The translations under genes were made by a program, and so were the position numbers. The notes beneath the pieces were generated by a model. That model ran no database searches. It was not told the origin of the DNA and was given only the letters and a program-made list of their open reading frames with translations. From JAHRAW01 sp965262585 (GTDB lineage Bacteria; Pseudomonadota; Gammaproteobacteria; Arenicellales; Poriferihabitantaceae): a stretch of 64,000 bases of DNA. This document shows, piece after piece, positions 37,001 through 46,526 of this stretch. Numbering within the stretch: the first letter of the stretch is position 1; each line of letters opens with the position of its first letter. The stretch covers positions 372,001 to 436,000 of the forward strand of contig OZ253546.1 in assembly GCA_965262585.1 (NCBI GenBank). Direction: 5' to 3'.

Positions 37001-37192
37001 ATCGTTTTTTGTTGCGCCCGTTGGATACGGATCTATGTAGGCGGAAATTACCCGCGCAAAACGACTTTCGTTGTTTTCCATAAATCCTTGTGGAAGCCCG
37101 GCCAGCCGATTTAGCATAACGCGCAGGTCGGTGTAGCCGAATTGGTCGCACATAAAGCGGTGCAGAACCATGCGTTTTTCAAGAGCAGTCAT
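34058..37192 (-). CDS. res: Type III-like restriction enzyme, helicase-nuclease (Res) subunit
   Basis: 1044 aa superfamily 2 helicase. Walker A FQSATGSGKT (about 143-152), LVTPDEGLSRQHLREL, Walker B MVDEGHLG (250-257), EYSATFNQ and motif VI QMFGRGVRLKG. Near the C-terminus FYPDFILWV and ILFIDPKGL give a PD-(D/E)XK nuclease (about 935-960). In known type III systems Res uses ATP to communicate between sites and cut, needing Mod for recognition. Its start overlaps the stop of the AbiJ-like gene by 4 bases. Markedly AT-rich compared with dinF. Confidence 0.92.
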   Translation of the reverse strand: MTALEKRMVLHRFMCDQFGYTDLRVMLNRLAGLPQGFMENNESRFARVISAYIDPYPTGATKNDIARYDANIIAHSQALGMVDEQGKSWKPFQYLALLFTERYLDLYFHDREILVEKLNKWKNLGNMRDIADYTADGIHTLAFQSATGSGKTLLLHANILQYKHYLETYKQSHKLNKIVLVTPDEGLSRQHLRELQASKIPAQIFSDNQGGEVFSRGGVVVDIIDLHKLDEKKGIKRVSLESFEENNLVMVDEGHLGTGGKVWRKRRKQLAKNGFTFEYSATFNQAVSGTGEDIKKLRDEYGKSILFDYSYKFFYEDGYGKDYKISNLQNTDDGEANNLYLLACLLMFYQQCRIYEDKNGQWREFNVAPPLWVFLGKTVTGGNTAGKKSTETDVVRIVKFLAWVQSDPQQVVRGIEKLTSDTTGLVDENGVDIFKRSFPCIKGSTPREVYDHLLLTVFRAKGQVHISHLTGSDELQLSAGDANPFGVINVGNTSGLYAKLEAVENALFLLSKNAFTQPLFADVDNYNSPVNIVIGARKFAAGWNSWRVSTMGLMHVGAGEGPQIIQMFGRGVRLKGIDMSLKRHTAIEGANPRDGDQLKLLETLNIFGLKANYMDKFKEYLQKEGVKIDRVSFTLPTRKQFKGVKGLKILKMRDTAGEFKHSGRRFALLDLSAQSNGIDAVTLDRCKRLQVVASNESETDGDTIVAEEEHKLAPKHLNWINKQAVYHKVLQRKRRFSWHNMEISQEMVDELLENNDWYHLYIPSEKLEPSHYGRVREWENLAVDLISEYADQRWKNRRNTWEQKYMEAAPLNEKNLNYINEYNLAVDIKKEDLIRNIEQFVERVSNGDYSQGVDSDQVKIALLAPNFHAYIPLLHVNKQEFVQITPVPLNDGEAGFVKCLKDVVENCNADFLRGKEMYLMRNMSRSKGISFFEDYTFYPDFILWVKDSNRQDILFIDPKGLAYFNSITTSKVGLHKKIKKVEEKIKKKNPKLFLHSYIWSNTQPRNMGTDKSMSVKDCHDMGIFISSRSNQELIDLLRHALAQT

Positions 37193-38088
37193 TCTTTGGA
37201 TTTTCTTTGTTTGCTAACAAGGTAATCAACAAAAGATACGCATGCGCCATACATAAAAATTGCTTCATCAAAACCAACATCGGTGGCGTCTTTGCCAATC
37301 AACGGATGGCGAATACCTTTTTCATCGTTTGTGTAACCGTAAAGTTTCGTGAAGGCTTCTTTCAATGCAGGATGTTTTAGCATTCCGTGGTTTTCAAGCG
37401 AATTCAATGCGGGGCCAAGAGTCCTTGAGGATTTAGGGTCTATCTCCCGCGCAGCGGATTCAACCGCATGTATGCTTTCCCGAATGGAATCGGAAAAACT
37501 ATTGTTATTCAGACATTGTGCGGCGTTACCAAGATGGGTTTTTGTGCCAACCAATTCGGATTTATTGATATTTTCCAATGAACGTTTAACGTTTTCCTTC
37601 ATTTCCTCGCTTGTGGTAGGAATAATGCAAACGGGTTCATTTGATCGATCTATCAAATAAAGTGAATACTGAAAACATTCTTCTATCTCATTTATCAGAT
37701 TTTTAGGAGTACTCGGCAAACGTAACAGATGTTCCAGCATAGTCAGAACTTCATGGGGTTCCTTTCCAAGGATTAGCGGTCGCAACCATTCTCGTGCTTC
37801 ATAAGGATATTTAAAAATGGCTTTGTCATGCGGACTATTCAACACATTAACAAAATATGAAAAGAAAAAATGATTCCAGATTTTCCCCCCTTTATTCATC
37901 CATATTTCGAGATCCGTAAACTCTCCATACTCGACAGAATCGCTTATACTTCTTTCAATGGAAAGCCAAATCCTGTTCCTAAAAATTTCAGTCAACACCC
38001 CCACCTCAAGAGATTCCGGCAAAGCAACTTTCCCGTCTCTTTGTGAAAATGTTAACTCGCGCCACTCCTTTTTTTCCATATCGTCCAT
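37189..38088 (-). CDS. AbiJ-like protein: N-terminal NTD4-type domain plus C-terminal HEPN region
   Basis: 299 aa. It opens with LTFSQRDGK ... EIFRNRIWLSI, resembling the AbiJ_NTD4 domain that starts many abortive-infection proteins. The C-terminal half has the pattern of this group: SIRESIHAVESAAREIDP (residues 202-219, with an R-x3-H), TLGPALNSL, HPALKEAFTKLYGYTNDEKGIRHPL (about 239-263) and FMYGACVSFVDYL. HEPN domains often act as RNases; that activity is inference here. It overlaps mod by one base and res by four, so it belongs to the restriction operon by design or long association. Confidence 0.8.
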   Translation of the reverse strand: MDDMEKKEWRELTFSQRDGKVALPESLEVGVLTEIFRNRIWLSIERSISDSVEYGEFTDLEIWMNKGGKIWNHFFFSYFVNVLNSPHDKAIFKYPYEAREWLRPLILGKEPHEVLTMLEHLLRLPSTPKNLINEIEECFQYSLYLIDRSNEPVCIIPTTSEEMKENVKRSLENINKSELVGTKTHLGNAAQCLNNNSFSDSIRESIHAVESAAREIDPKSSRTLGPALNSLENHGMLKHPALKEAFTKLYGYTNDEKGIRHPLIGKDATDVGFDEAIFMYGACVSFVDYLVSKQRKSKE

Positions 38089-41000
38089 TACTCCGCCCCT
38101 GCAAACATTAATTCCTTGAACACCGGTTCAGTGGTTATCGCTTCCCATTTGTCGCCTGATTTTCCGAGGGCGTTCAAAGTGTGGTCGCCGTTGACATATA
38201 TTTGGTTCAAATCATTGCCGAAAATTTTGCGGTGTTTGGTAAACCATTTATCCAGTTTGGCGGCGTCCATTTTTTCCAAGTTTCGCCAAAGGATAAGACA
38301 GTTTTCGCCTTTGGCGGTTGTACCGGTGATGGCCAAGACATTCTCTATTTTCCGGCGACTGGCAAGCCGCAGGCCGAGGAGGAAGTTAAAGGTTTCGGCA
38401 ATATCAACGGTTACATCACGGCGGACGCCATCGCGCACAACAGACAAGGTGTAATTAAATGGATCGAGGAAATCCTTGCCCAGTAAAGCGGCACTCTCCG
38501 CCGTTTCTTCACCAAGTGCGTAACGAAGTTGGTAATCTTCTGAAAATCTTTTTCTTTCTGCCGTATCAACCAAATTGCCGGATGATTTAACCGTTAGGCT
38601 GTCGAGTGTGTCTTCGTAGGATTCAAGTTGGACATAGCGGAATAACTGGCTAATTCCACCCCGGTCTTTTGGCTTGCCGTTTTTCCATTCTTTGGAATAG
38701 GTTACTTTTTTGATGCGAGGAAGTAAAACATCTTCAAAATGATGGCCAATTTCTACGAGAATATATTTACGATTGCCGCCATCCTCACGGTTGAGATTGA
38801 TGATCGCATGACCAGTGGTGCCTGAGCCGGCGAAGTAATCAAGGTTTACGGAGCTTTCATCACTGCCAGAGGCGCGCAAACAATCTTCGACCAATCCGAT
38901 CGCCTTGGCAAAGTCAAATGATTTGTCGCCAAATAATTCCTTAAGCATTTTTGCGCCATGATTAGATGAAGCATATTTTTTGTTATCCCACCATGTTCTA
39001 GGCATGGCACATTCATCCATTCTTGCTTTAAATTCTATAGATACTCCGTTATTCCCATTGTTATTATTTTTATTTCTGCGGACGCGATATTCGGAAATTT
39101 CTTTGCACAAACGTTGCCAACCACGTTGCCAATTTTTTTCAATAGTCTGGTCATTCTCCACTTTAATCGGCCAAACAGCAATTTCATTTTTTCTCATGCT
39201 TTCCAGAATTTTATATTCACGCCTTCCTTCGTCCCATTCCATCTTAGGAATACGAATAGAATTATCTTCGTTAACATATATTGGGTAAAACATTTTAGGG
39301 GCATCTTCTCTTTTATCGTTTGACCCCTGCCTAATCAATGTCAACCAAGAATATGCACCTTTCTTATCACTAAGCGGATAACGATCCATTTCTTTTTCAG
39401 TTTTCGGAAGTATACCGGGACGAGAATCTTCCGATCCGTAAAAAAGCGCGTATTCGTGAGTAGGTGAAAATTGCCCGCTTGACTTGCGTCCAACAGGATT
39501 AGAGCGCACCAGTGCAACTCCTAATTGTTTTGCAAACAGATTTTGCATGAGTTGCCGCAACAACGAAACCTCCTCATCGTCAATCGCACAACACAGCACG
39601 CCGACGTTTGATAATAAGTTCTTAGAAAGCGACAAACCGCCCTTCATCAAGGACGCCCATGAAGAATTTTTGTAATTGTTTTTATAAAGAATCGCTGATG
39701 CATTGGTATTATAAGGCGGATCAATATAAACACACTTAACCTGCCCCCGATATCGCTCCTGCATCAATTTCAACGCCTGAAAATTCTCCCCATGAATCAA
39801 CAATCCATTCATTTGCTCTTCAATCGGCCCAGATTCCGATAAAGCAGCAAGCAATTTATCCGTAAACCCTTGATCAAAATATCTCGTATCTAAAACCAGA
39901 TAAGGATTATCTTTTAGGAATTTTTGCTTTAGCGGTTTGCTGTAAGAGGTTGCCACAAGATCACCCTTCAATTCATCAATGGCAAAGAGTTTTACCCACT
40001 CAGCATGTTGCTTTGTATTTTTGGCGACCTCCGCGTACAGCGACTCCGGCACTTTATCGAGTGTTACGCAATACTGTGTTTCCAGCACAAATTTCTTTTT
40101 CAACCATAGTTGTTTTTGGAAGTTTTCCAGTTGCGCTAGGAAATCTATGATTTTCTCACCAACCTGTTTTATCGCTTTGATTTGCGCCAGATTGCGTATG
40201 AACACGGCCGGATCATCGGCCAATTCGAGGTTGTCGATGGAGATGACTTCGCTTTTGAGATAATGATCGAGTTCCCGGCGCAGAAACCCGCCCAGGTCTT
40301 TGTGGATGAAATAATCGAAACTGTTCTTTGCTGTATAAGCGGTGATATGTTTGCCGAGCAGGGTTCGAGTTTCATTGTTTTCAGTGGGACAGGGAACGGC
40401 GAGCAAACTTAACCAGTCACTTTTCAGTTTGGCAACGATTCGCTGTTCGCTGTGTTCGTTGATTGCTTCTTGCTGCCTGATTCCGTTTTGTGGGTATTTG
40501 GTTTTTTCGCCTTCGGTCAACGGGCGGTGGTTGAAACGGATGATTAGTTCTTTGTTCTTTTCGGCCACGAAGGATTTCGCAAGAACAAAAAGCCGTTTAT
40601 TTCCGTTGGTTTCCTTTATATTGTCTTTTTCGTTGTCCGCATTCTCGATTTCAAAACGCACACGGCGGTTTTTTTTGTCGCCGATAAGGAAAATATATGC
40701 GGCGTAGTTTTCGGTGGTCTTGATGTAATACTGGTCGGAGTTTGCCCAGTGAAGTTTGACTTCTTCGCCGTTATAGGGGATGGAATACGCCTCTTTGCCG
40801 ATGCCTTTATAGCGTCGCAACGACATAAAATCGCCTTCGTCATAGTAGCGGGAAAAGAAATTACACAGATGGTTATAGGTATCGGCTTCGGTTTGTTGGT
40901 CGCTTTTCGCGGCCTTTATTTGCACTTTTAATTCTTTGACTTTGGGTGCTGCTTCCGGGTCAAAACCAAGTTCACGCGCATTTTTTCTTGCTTTGTTAAG

Positions 41001-41237
41001 TGACTCTTGCAAGGTTGAAGTATCCGAACGGGCAATATCTCCCAGTGCTTCCGTTACCTGTGGCAGAAGGCGGTCATCAAGGAACTCGCCGACCTCGGTG
41101 CTCTTTATGGCCATAATCCGATACAAGCCAAAATCCAAGTCACCCCGGTCAAGTTGAAATAACTCGCGCAGCTTTCCTTTCAGTTTGGAGAGATTCCCCT
41201 CGATGTCCTTGTTGCGGGTTGCTGGGGAATTGGGCAT
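38088..41237 (-). CDS. mod: Type III-like adenine-specific DNA methyltransferase (Mod)
   Basis: 1049 aa. A long N-terminal region (LRELFQLDRGDLDFGLYRIM onward) precedes the methyltransferase core. Catalytic motif IV is VYIDPPYNT (about 504-511) and the SAM-binding motif I is DYFAGSGTTGHA (about 800-811), the order of beta-class N6-adenine methyltransferases. The ~290 residues between them hold the target-recognition part, and a ~230-residue C-terminal part follows. It would methylate one strand of the recognition site and direct Res. First gene of the operon mod / AbiJ-like / res. AT-rich, probably acquired. Confidence 0.92.
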   Translation of the reverse strand: MPNSPATRNKDIEGNLSKLKGKLRELFQLDRGDLDFGLYRIMAIKSTEVGEFLDDRLLPQVTEALGDIARSDTSTLQESLNKARKNARELGFDPEAAPKVKELKVQIKAAKSDQQTEADTYNHLCNFFSRYYDEGDFMSLRRYKGIGKEAYSIPYNGEEVKLHWANSDQYYIKTTENYAAYIFLIGDKKNRRVRFEIENADNEKDNIKETNGNKRLFVLAKSFVAEKNKELIIRFNHRPLTEGEKTKYPQNGIRQQEAINEHSEQRIVAKLKSDWLSLLAVPCPTENNETRTLLGKHITAYTAKNSFDYFIHKDLGGFLRRELDHYLKSEVISIDNLELADDPAVFIRNLAQIKAIKQVGEKIIDFLAQLENFQKQLWLKKKFVLETQYCVTLDKVPESLYAEVAKNTKQHAEWVKLFAIDELKGDLVATSYSKPLKQKFLKDNPYLVLDTRYFDQGFTDKLLAALSESGPIEEQMNGLLIHGENFQALKLMQERYRGQVKCVYIDPPYNTNASAILYKNNYKNSSWASLMKGGLSLSKNLLSNVGVLCCAIDDEEVSLLRQLMQNLFAKQLGVALVRSNPVGRKSSGQFSPTHEYALFYGSEDSRPGILPKTEKEMDRYPLSDKKGAYSWLTLIRQGSNDKREDAPKMFYPIYVNEDNSIRIPKMEWDEGRREYKILESMRKNEIAVWPIKVENDQTIEKNWQRGWQRLCKEISEYRVRRNKNNNNGNNGVSIEFKARMDECAMPRTWWDNKKYASSNHGAKMLKELFGDKSFDFAKAIGLVEDCLRASGSDESSVNLDYFAGSGTTGHAIINLNREDGGNRKYILVEIGHHFEDVLLPRIKKVTYSKEWKNGKPKDRGGISQLFRYVQLESYEDTLDSLTVKSSGNLVDTAERKRFSEDYQLRYALGEETAESAALLGKDFLDPFNYTLSVVRDGVRRDVTVDIAETFNFLLGLRLASRRKIENVLAITGTTAKGENCLILWRNLEKMDAAKLDKWFTKHRKIFGNDLNQIYVNGDHTLNALGKSGDKWEAITTEPVFKELMFAGAE

Positions 41238-41314
41238 ACCCGGATTTTAACAAAAAACAAGGTAAAATCCCACTCCGACAACCGAAAAATACGACCATTA
41301 ACGCCACCACCCCC

Positions 41315-41971
41315 TTGGAAATCGAAACCGCGCCGAATCCGGTGCACTCGGTTATTTGGTTGCATGGGCTTGGTGCCGATGGGCGTGACTTTGAGGAGGT
41401 GGTGCCGGCGTTGGGGATTTCGGCGTTGACGCCGATGCGGTTTGTTTTGCCGGATGCGCCGGTGCGGGCGATTACCATCAATGACGGGATGAAAATGCGT
41501 GGGTGGTATGACATTACCGGTATGGATTTTGAACACGGCCAAGACCGTCAGGGCATCGAACATTCGGCGGGCATTGTGGGCGCATTAATTGCCCGGGAGA
41601 ATGATCGCGGGATACCGCCGGAAAATATTTTTCTGGCCGGTTTTTCTCAAGGCGGCGCAACGGTTTTACACGCCGGGTTGCGCTTTCCGAAGCAACTGGC
41701 CGGCATCATTGCCTTGTCTGCTTACCTGCCGTTGGCGGATTCACTGGAGGCGGAGAAATCCACCGCCAATCAATCCACGCCGATCTTCATGGCCCACGGC
41801 GTGCATGACCCGCTCATTCCCGTTGCGCTGGCGCGCCGTGGCAAACAGCAACTGAGGCAATCCGGTTATGCGGTTTTGTGGCGCAAGTATCCGCTTCAAC
41901 ACGGCGTTTCAGCGCAAGAAATTGCCGACCTCGCGGTTTTTTTGCACGACTCGGTAATTTCGCGGCAATAA
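41315..41971 (+). CDS. Alpha/beta-hydrolase carboxylesterase (phospholipase/carboxylesterase family)
   Basis: About 218 aa. IWLHGLGADGRDFEEVVPAL, FVLPDAPVRAITINDGMKMRGWYDI, LAGFSQGGATVLHAGLR with the nucleophile Ser in GFSQG, AHGVHDPLIPV with the Asp, and QHGVSAQEI with the His complete the triad of the EstB/acyl-protein thioesterase group. Cytoplasmic esterase; natural substrate unknown. No ATG fits: the open frame begins at TTG 41219, inside the mod start region, and TTG 41315 (LEIETAPNP) is closer to the family start. Divergent from mod. Confidence 0.88.
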   Translation: MEIETAPNPVHSVIWLHGLGADGRDFEEVVPALGISALTPMRFVLPDAPVRAITINDGMKMRGWYDITGMDFEHGQDRQGIEHSAGIVGALIARENDRGIPPENIFLAGFSQGGATVLHAGLRFPKQLAGIIALSAYLPLADSLEAEKSTANQSTPIFMAHGVHDPLIPVALARRGKQQLRQSGYAVLWRKYPLQHGVSAQEIADLAVFLHDSVISRQ

Positions 41972-42029
41972 CCATTTCGATGCCCGGTCTTGCCGTGCGG
42001 CGAACGGAAATATCGGCGATAATCAGCCA

Positions 42030-43172
42030 ATGACAAACCTTGCCACCGGACCGGCACACCGGAATTTCCCTAAATCGCGCCAGATGTCCGCCGTTGCGGG
42101 CTTCTTTGGGATGTTGCTTGGGATGGCGGCCGGCCACGCCCAGCAATCTGCGCTGGTGACCACGGATGCGGTGATTACGCAAACTTTTACGCAGACCGTG
42201 CCAATCATTGGCCGCTTGACGGCGAAGCAATTCGGGGAAGTGGCGGCGCGCATCGCCGGGACGGTGTCGACGATGCAAGTGCAGGTCGGCGACCGGGTTA
42301 TTCGTGGCCGGGTGCTGGCGACCATTGACACCGCTTCGCTGGAATTGCGCACGACTATCGCCGAAGCCCGGCACACCGAAGCCGAGGCGAGATTGGCAAC
42401 CGCCAAAGCCGAGTTGGCGTTGGCGAGTCAGGAAGTCGAGCGGATGAGTGGTTTGGCAGATTCCGCCGCAATCAGCAGGGCTAACTACGACGACGCCGGC
42501 CAACGGCACAACATCGCCCTCGCCAAAGTGAAGGAAGCGTCCGCCGCCATTGACAGCAGCGCAGCGGAAGCCGGTCTCGCGCGCCTTGATCTTGCTTACG
42601 CCGAGGTTAAAGCGCCGTTCGACGGCACCATCACCGCCCGCCTTACCGAAGTCGGCAGTTATCTGCAGCGTGGCGAGGCGGTGGCGCGGCTGGTCTCCGA
42701 CCGGCAACTGGAAGTGGAGGCCGACGTGCCCCATGACCGTCTGGGCGGCGTTACCGAAGGCGCCGAAATGGAAATGCTGCTGGACAACGGCAGCGTACAT
42801 CGCGCCACCGTGCGCGCGGTGGTTCCCGAAGAAGACCCACGAACCCGCACCCGGCGAGTGCGCCTCACCACCAATCTCGGCGATGACGCGGGCTTGCTGG
42901 CGGCGCAACAAAGCGTCACCGTGCTGATTCCGGCGGGCGTACAGCGCGACATCGTTTCGGTACACAAAGACGCCATCGTGCAACGGGGCCGCGACAAAAT
43001 CGTTTTCGTGGTGGCGGACGGGATCGCCATAATGCGAACCATCCAAACCGGTGAAGCAAGCGGCAACCGCATCGAAGTCCTCGACGGACTGCAACCCGGC
43101 GACCAAGCCGTGGTGCGCGGCAATGAACGCCTGCAACCCAACCAGCCGGTCACCACCGCACCATTGCAATGA
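42030..43172 (+). CDS. RND efflux pump, periplasmic adaptor (membrane fusion) subunit
   Basis: 380 aa. A signal-like hydrophobic stretch (VAGFFGMLLGMAAGHAQ) lies about 20 residues in. Then comes a lipoyl/barrel-sandwich half (FGEVAARIAGTVSTMQVQVGDRVIRGRVLATID), a helical hairpin rich in Ala/Glu (about 110-180), the second half (YAEVKAPFDGTITARLTEVGSYLQRGEAVARLV), a beta-barrel and a membrane-proximal part ending VEVLDGLQPGD-like IEVLDGLQPGDQAVVRGNERL. It connects an RND pump to an outer-membrane channel. It overlaps the pump gene by 4 bases. No TolC-type gene is adjacent. Confidence 0.92.
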   Translation: MTNLATGPAHRNFPKSRQMSAVAGFFGMLLGMAAGHAQQSALVTTDAVITQTFTQTVPIIGRLTAKQFGEVAARIAGTVSTMQVQVGDRVIRGRVLATIDTASLELRTTIAEARHTEAEARLATAKAELALASQEVERMSGLADSAAISRANYDDAGQRHNIALAKVKEASAAIDSSAAEAGLARLDLAYAEVKAPFDGTITARLTEVGSYLQRGEAVARLVSDRQLEVEADVPHDRLGGVTEGAEMEMLLDNGSVHRATVRAVVPEEDPRTRTRRVRLTTNLGDDAGLLAAQQSVTVLIPAGVQRDIVSVHKDAIVQRGRDKIVFVVADGIAIMRTIQTGEASGNRIEVLDGLQPGDQAVVRGNERLQPNQPVTTAPLQ

Positions 43173-46100
43173 ACATTATCAGCGGCGCCATTAACCGGCC
43201 CATCGCGGTGGTCGCGGCGGTGCTGCTGGCGGTGTTGTTTGGGCTGGTGGCGTTGCAAACCATTCCCATTCAACTTGCGCCGGATGTTAACCGGCCGGTT
43301 ATCACCATCACCACCGAATGGTTTGGCGCGGCTCCGGTCGAGGTTGAGCGGGAGATCATCAACCGTCAGGAAGAACAACTGGCGGGCCTTGAGGGACTGC
43401 GCTCCATCACCGGTAGATCGGAACAGGGGCGTGGCCGAATTACCCTAGAATTTCGCGTCGATACCAACATGGATCGGGCGCTGCTGCTGGTTGCCAACCG
43501 CCTCGACCGGGTGCCCCGCTATCCCGATGAAGTGGACCAGCCAACCCTCGACACCGCCGGTAGCGACGACAACGCCGTCGCCTGGTTTATCGTCAATCAA
43601 ATCGAAGGCCACGAGCGGCCGATTCACGAATTCGGTGATTTCGTCACCGACATTATCAAGGAGCGCATCGAGCGCGTGCCCGGGGTCGGGCGGGTCAATG
43701 TTTTTGGCGGCAGTGAGCGGGAGATTCATATCATTGTCGATCCCAATGCGCTGGCCCGCTATCAACTAACCGTTGGCCGCCTTGCCAACACCCTGCGCGA
43801 AGCCAACATTTCCCTCGGCGCCGGCGACATCGACGAAGGCAAACGCCGCTATGTGGTGCGCACCGAAGGCGAACTCAACGATCCCGCCATCATCCGTCAG
43901 GTGCTGCTGCGCGGGCAGGATGCCGGTGGTGGCGGGCGCGTCACGGTCGGCGACATCGCCGAGGTGCGCTTCGGTTACAAAGAACCCGGCGCCACCATCC
44001 GCTTTATGGGCCGCCCTTCCATCGCCTTCAACGCCGCCCGCCAGACCGGCGCCAACGTCATCGAAATCATGCGCGGCATCCGCAAAGCGGTGGATGATCT
44101 CAACCAATCCGTGGTGCCCAACGCCGGGCTCAGCCTGCGCCAGGTGTATGACGAAACCGTGTACATCAATTCGGCGATCTCGCTGGTGCAGCAAAACATT
44201 TGGGTCGGCGGCACCCTCGCGGCGCTGATTTTGCTGCTGTTTCTGCGTTCCTTTCGCGCCACCATCGTCATCTCACTGGCCATTCCGGTTTCGGTAATCG
44301 GCGCGTTTGTCGCCATGGCCGCCCTCGGCCGCTCCATCAATGTCATCTCACTGGCCGGGCTGGCGTTCGCCGTGGGCATGGTGGTGGATGCCGCCATCGT
44401 GGTGCTGGAAAACATCTACCGCCACAAAGAAGCGGGACATTCCAACGCCAAAGCCGCGTTCCGGGGCACCCAGCAAGTGTGGGGCGCGGTGTTGGTTTCG
44501 GCGTTGACCACGGTCATGGTGTTCATCCCGGTACTGGTCATGCAACTGGAAGCCGGGCAGTTATTCCGCGATATTGCGGTGGCGATTTCGGTGGCGGTGA
44601 TTTTGTCGCTGTTGGTTTCCATCACCGTGATTCCGGCACTGTCCAAACGCCTGCTGAGTGAGGGCAAAAGCGGGGGCAATGACGAGCAGGCGGTGGTGCG
44701 CCGCATTACCCTGCCCTTCATCGACCACGCCGCGCACCGCTTCACCGACGCCATCGCCCGATTCACCGCCGCCGTGGTGCGCAGCAAAAAACTCGCCTTC
44801 ACCATCACCGCGACGGTGACCGTGATCGCCGCCGTCAGCGCGTGGCAACTGCTGCCGAAACTCGAATACCTGCCGGAGGGCAATCGCAACCTGCTGTTCG
44901 GCGTCGTCATCCCCCCGCCCGGCTACAACCTCGACACCACCACCAAAATCGCCGAAGGCATCGAAGACGAAATCAGCCACCTGTGGGCGCAGGATGAAAA
45001 CGACGTCGCGGCACCCGACGAGCCACCGAAAATCTCGCGGTTTTTCTATGTCGCCACCCGCGCCCGCACCTTCCTCGGGGCGGTGGCGGTCACCCCGGAG
45101 CGGGTTGCCGAACTCAAACCGATTTTGAGCGAGCCGGTGTTCCGCGAACCGGGCACCTTCGGGTTCATCACCCAACCGTCCATTTTTGGCCGTGGCATCG
45201 GCGGCGGACGCAAGATCGAACTGGACATCTCCGGGGCAAATCTGGAAGTGGTGTTGCAAGTCGCCAACCGCGTCTTCGGCAAAATAGTCGGCTTGTTTCC
45301 CCGCGCTCAGGGCCATGAATGGCGGCCCCTTCCCGGCCTCGAACTGGGCGCCCCGGAGATTCGCGTAACCCCCGACCGGCTGCGCCTCAGCGACAGCGGC
45401 GTAACCGCACAAGAATTGGCGCGCACCATCGACGCCTTCAACGACGGACTGCGAGTCGCTCAGTCCACGGTGGACGGCAAACTGATGGACATCGTGCTCA
45501 AGGGGCACGGCGATTCCGTTGACCGCACCCAGGGCATCGGCAACCTGCCCATCGTCACCGCCGATGGACGAGTCATTCCGGCGTCTTCGGTGGCCAACAT
45601 CGAACTCACCTCCGGGCCCACCGAGATACGCCACCGCGAACGCTTCCGCACCATCACCCTGGAAGTGCGCCCCAGCCAAACCCTGCCGCTGGAATCCGCC
45701 ATCGACATCATCCGCGATCAAGTAATCGCACCCCTGCAAGCCGAGGGCCTGCCGACTGAAATCAAACTGCGCATCTCCGGGACCGCCGACAAACTAGTGG
45801 AAACCAGCAACGCCATGGCCATCAATCTGGGGTTGTCTTTGGTTATTGTTTTTCTGGTGATGGCGGTGCTGTTCGAAAGTTTTGTGTATCCGCTGATCAT
45901 CATGCTGTCGGTGCCGGTGGCCGCCGCCGGCGGGGTCGCCGGTCTGGCGGTGCTCAACCTCTACACTTACCAAGCCCTGGACATGCTCACCATGCTCGGA
46001 TTCATCATCCTCATCGGCATCGTGGTCAACAACGCCATCCTGTTGGTGCACCAAACCCTGCACCACATTCGCCGCGAAAACCTGCCCGCCGATGAAGCCA

Positions 46101-46354
46101 TCCGACTCGCCACACAAAACCGCATCCGCCCAATATTCATGTCCACCCTAACCTCAGTCTTCGGCATGCTGCCGCTGGTACTGTTCCCCGGCGCCGGATC
46201 AGAACTCTATCGCGGACTGGGCTCGGTAGTAGTCGGCGGGCTAAGTTTGTCAGCAATCATCACGCTACTCATCGTGCCACCAATGATGTCGCTACTGGTG
46301 GCACCACTGGAAGCAAGGCGGTTGCGCAATGCCAAAGCGGTTGCAACCAATTAA
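43169..46354 (+). CDS. RND efflux pump, inner-membrane transporter subunit
   Basis: 1061 aa, standard for HAE1/AcrB-like pumps. Starts MNIISGAINRPIAVVAAVLLAVLFG, the usual first span, with two large periplasmic loops and 12 spans. The proton-relay helix reads SLAGLAFAVGMVVDAAIVVLENIYRH, carrying the Asp residue expected for drug or lipid-type RND pumps, and the second-half FIILIGIVVNNAILLVHQ matches the multidrug type. It exports hydrophobic compounds using proton influx. Substrates unknown; no regulator gene is nearby. Confidence 0.94.
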   Translation: MNIISGAINRPIAVVAAVLLAVLFGLVALQTIPIQLAPDVNRPVITITTEWFGAAPVEVEREIINRQEEQLAGLEGLRSITGRSEQGRGRITLEFRVDTNMDRALLLVANRLDRVPRYPDEVDQPTLDTAGSDDNAVAWFIVNQIEGHERPIHEFGDFVTDIIKERIERVPGVGRVNVFGGSEREIHIIVDPNALARYQLTVGRLANTLREANISLGAGDIDEGKRRYVVRTEGELNDPAIIRQVLLRGQDAGGGGRVTVGDIAEVRFGYKEPGATIRFMGRPSIAFNAARQTGANVIEIMRGIRKAVDDLNQSVVPNAGLSLRQVYDETVYINSAISLVQQNIWVGGTLAALILLLFLRSFRATIVISLAIPVSVIGAFVAMAALGRSINVISLAGLAFAVGMVVDAAIVVLENIYRHKEAGHSNAKAAFRGTQQVWGAVLVSALTTVMVFIPVLVMQLEAGQLFRDIAVAISVAVILSLLVSITVIPALSKRLLSEGKSGGNDEQAVVRRITLPFIDHAAHRFTDAIARFTAAVVRSKKLAFTITATVTVIAAVSAWQLLPKLEYLPEGNRNLLFGVVIPPPGYNLDTTTKIAEGIEDEISHLWAQDENDVAAPDEPPKISRFFYVATRARTFLGAVAVTPERVAELKPILSEPVFREPGTFGFITQPSIFGRGIGGGRKIELDISGANLEVVLQVANRVFGKIVGLFPRAQGHEWRPLPGLELGAPEIRVTPDRLRLSDSGVTAQELARTIDAFNDGLRVAQSTVDGKLMDIVLKGHGDSVDRTQGIGNLPIVTADGRVIPASSVANIELTSGPTEIRHRERFRTITLEVRPSQTLPLESAIDIIRDQVIAPLQAEGLPTEIKLRISGTADKLVETSNAMAINLGLSLVIVFLVMAVLFESFVYPLIIMLSVPVAAAGGVAGLAVLNLYTYQALDMLTMLGFIILIGIVVNNAILLVHQTLHHIRRENLPADEAIRLATQNRIRPIFMSTLTSVFGMLPLVLFPGAGSELYRGLGSVVVGGLSLSAIITLLIVPPMMSLLVAPLEARRLRNAKAVATN

Positions 46355-46526
46355 TCAGTCGCGATCATTTCTTGCAATGCTTTTCCGGTGCGCGGGTGGG
46401 TTATGGCAGGGCGGGCAATCGATTTATCATCCGTTCAACATGATTTCCCTGATATTTTCTGGCATTAGACGAAAATCAAGTGGTGAGTATAATCTGGCAA
46501 AGCGACCCCATTGACAGGCCATCCAT

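Noticed and set aside
38088..41237. DISARM or BREX methylase
   Set aside because: Motif order and the adjacent Res helicase-nuclease fit a type III-like pair; no drmA/B, pglZ or brxC genes are present.
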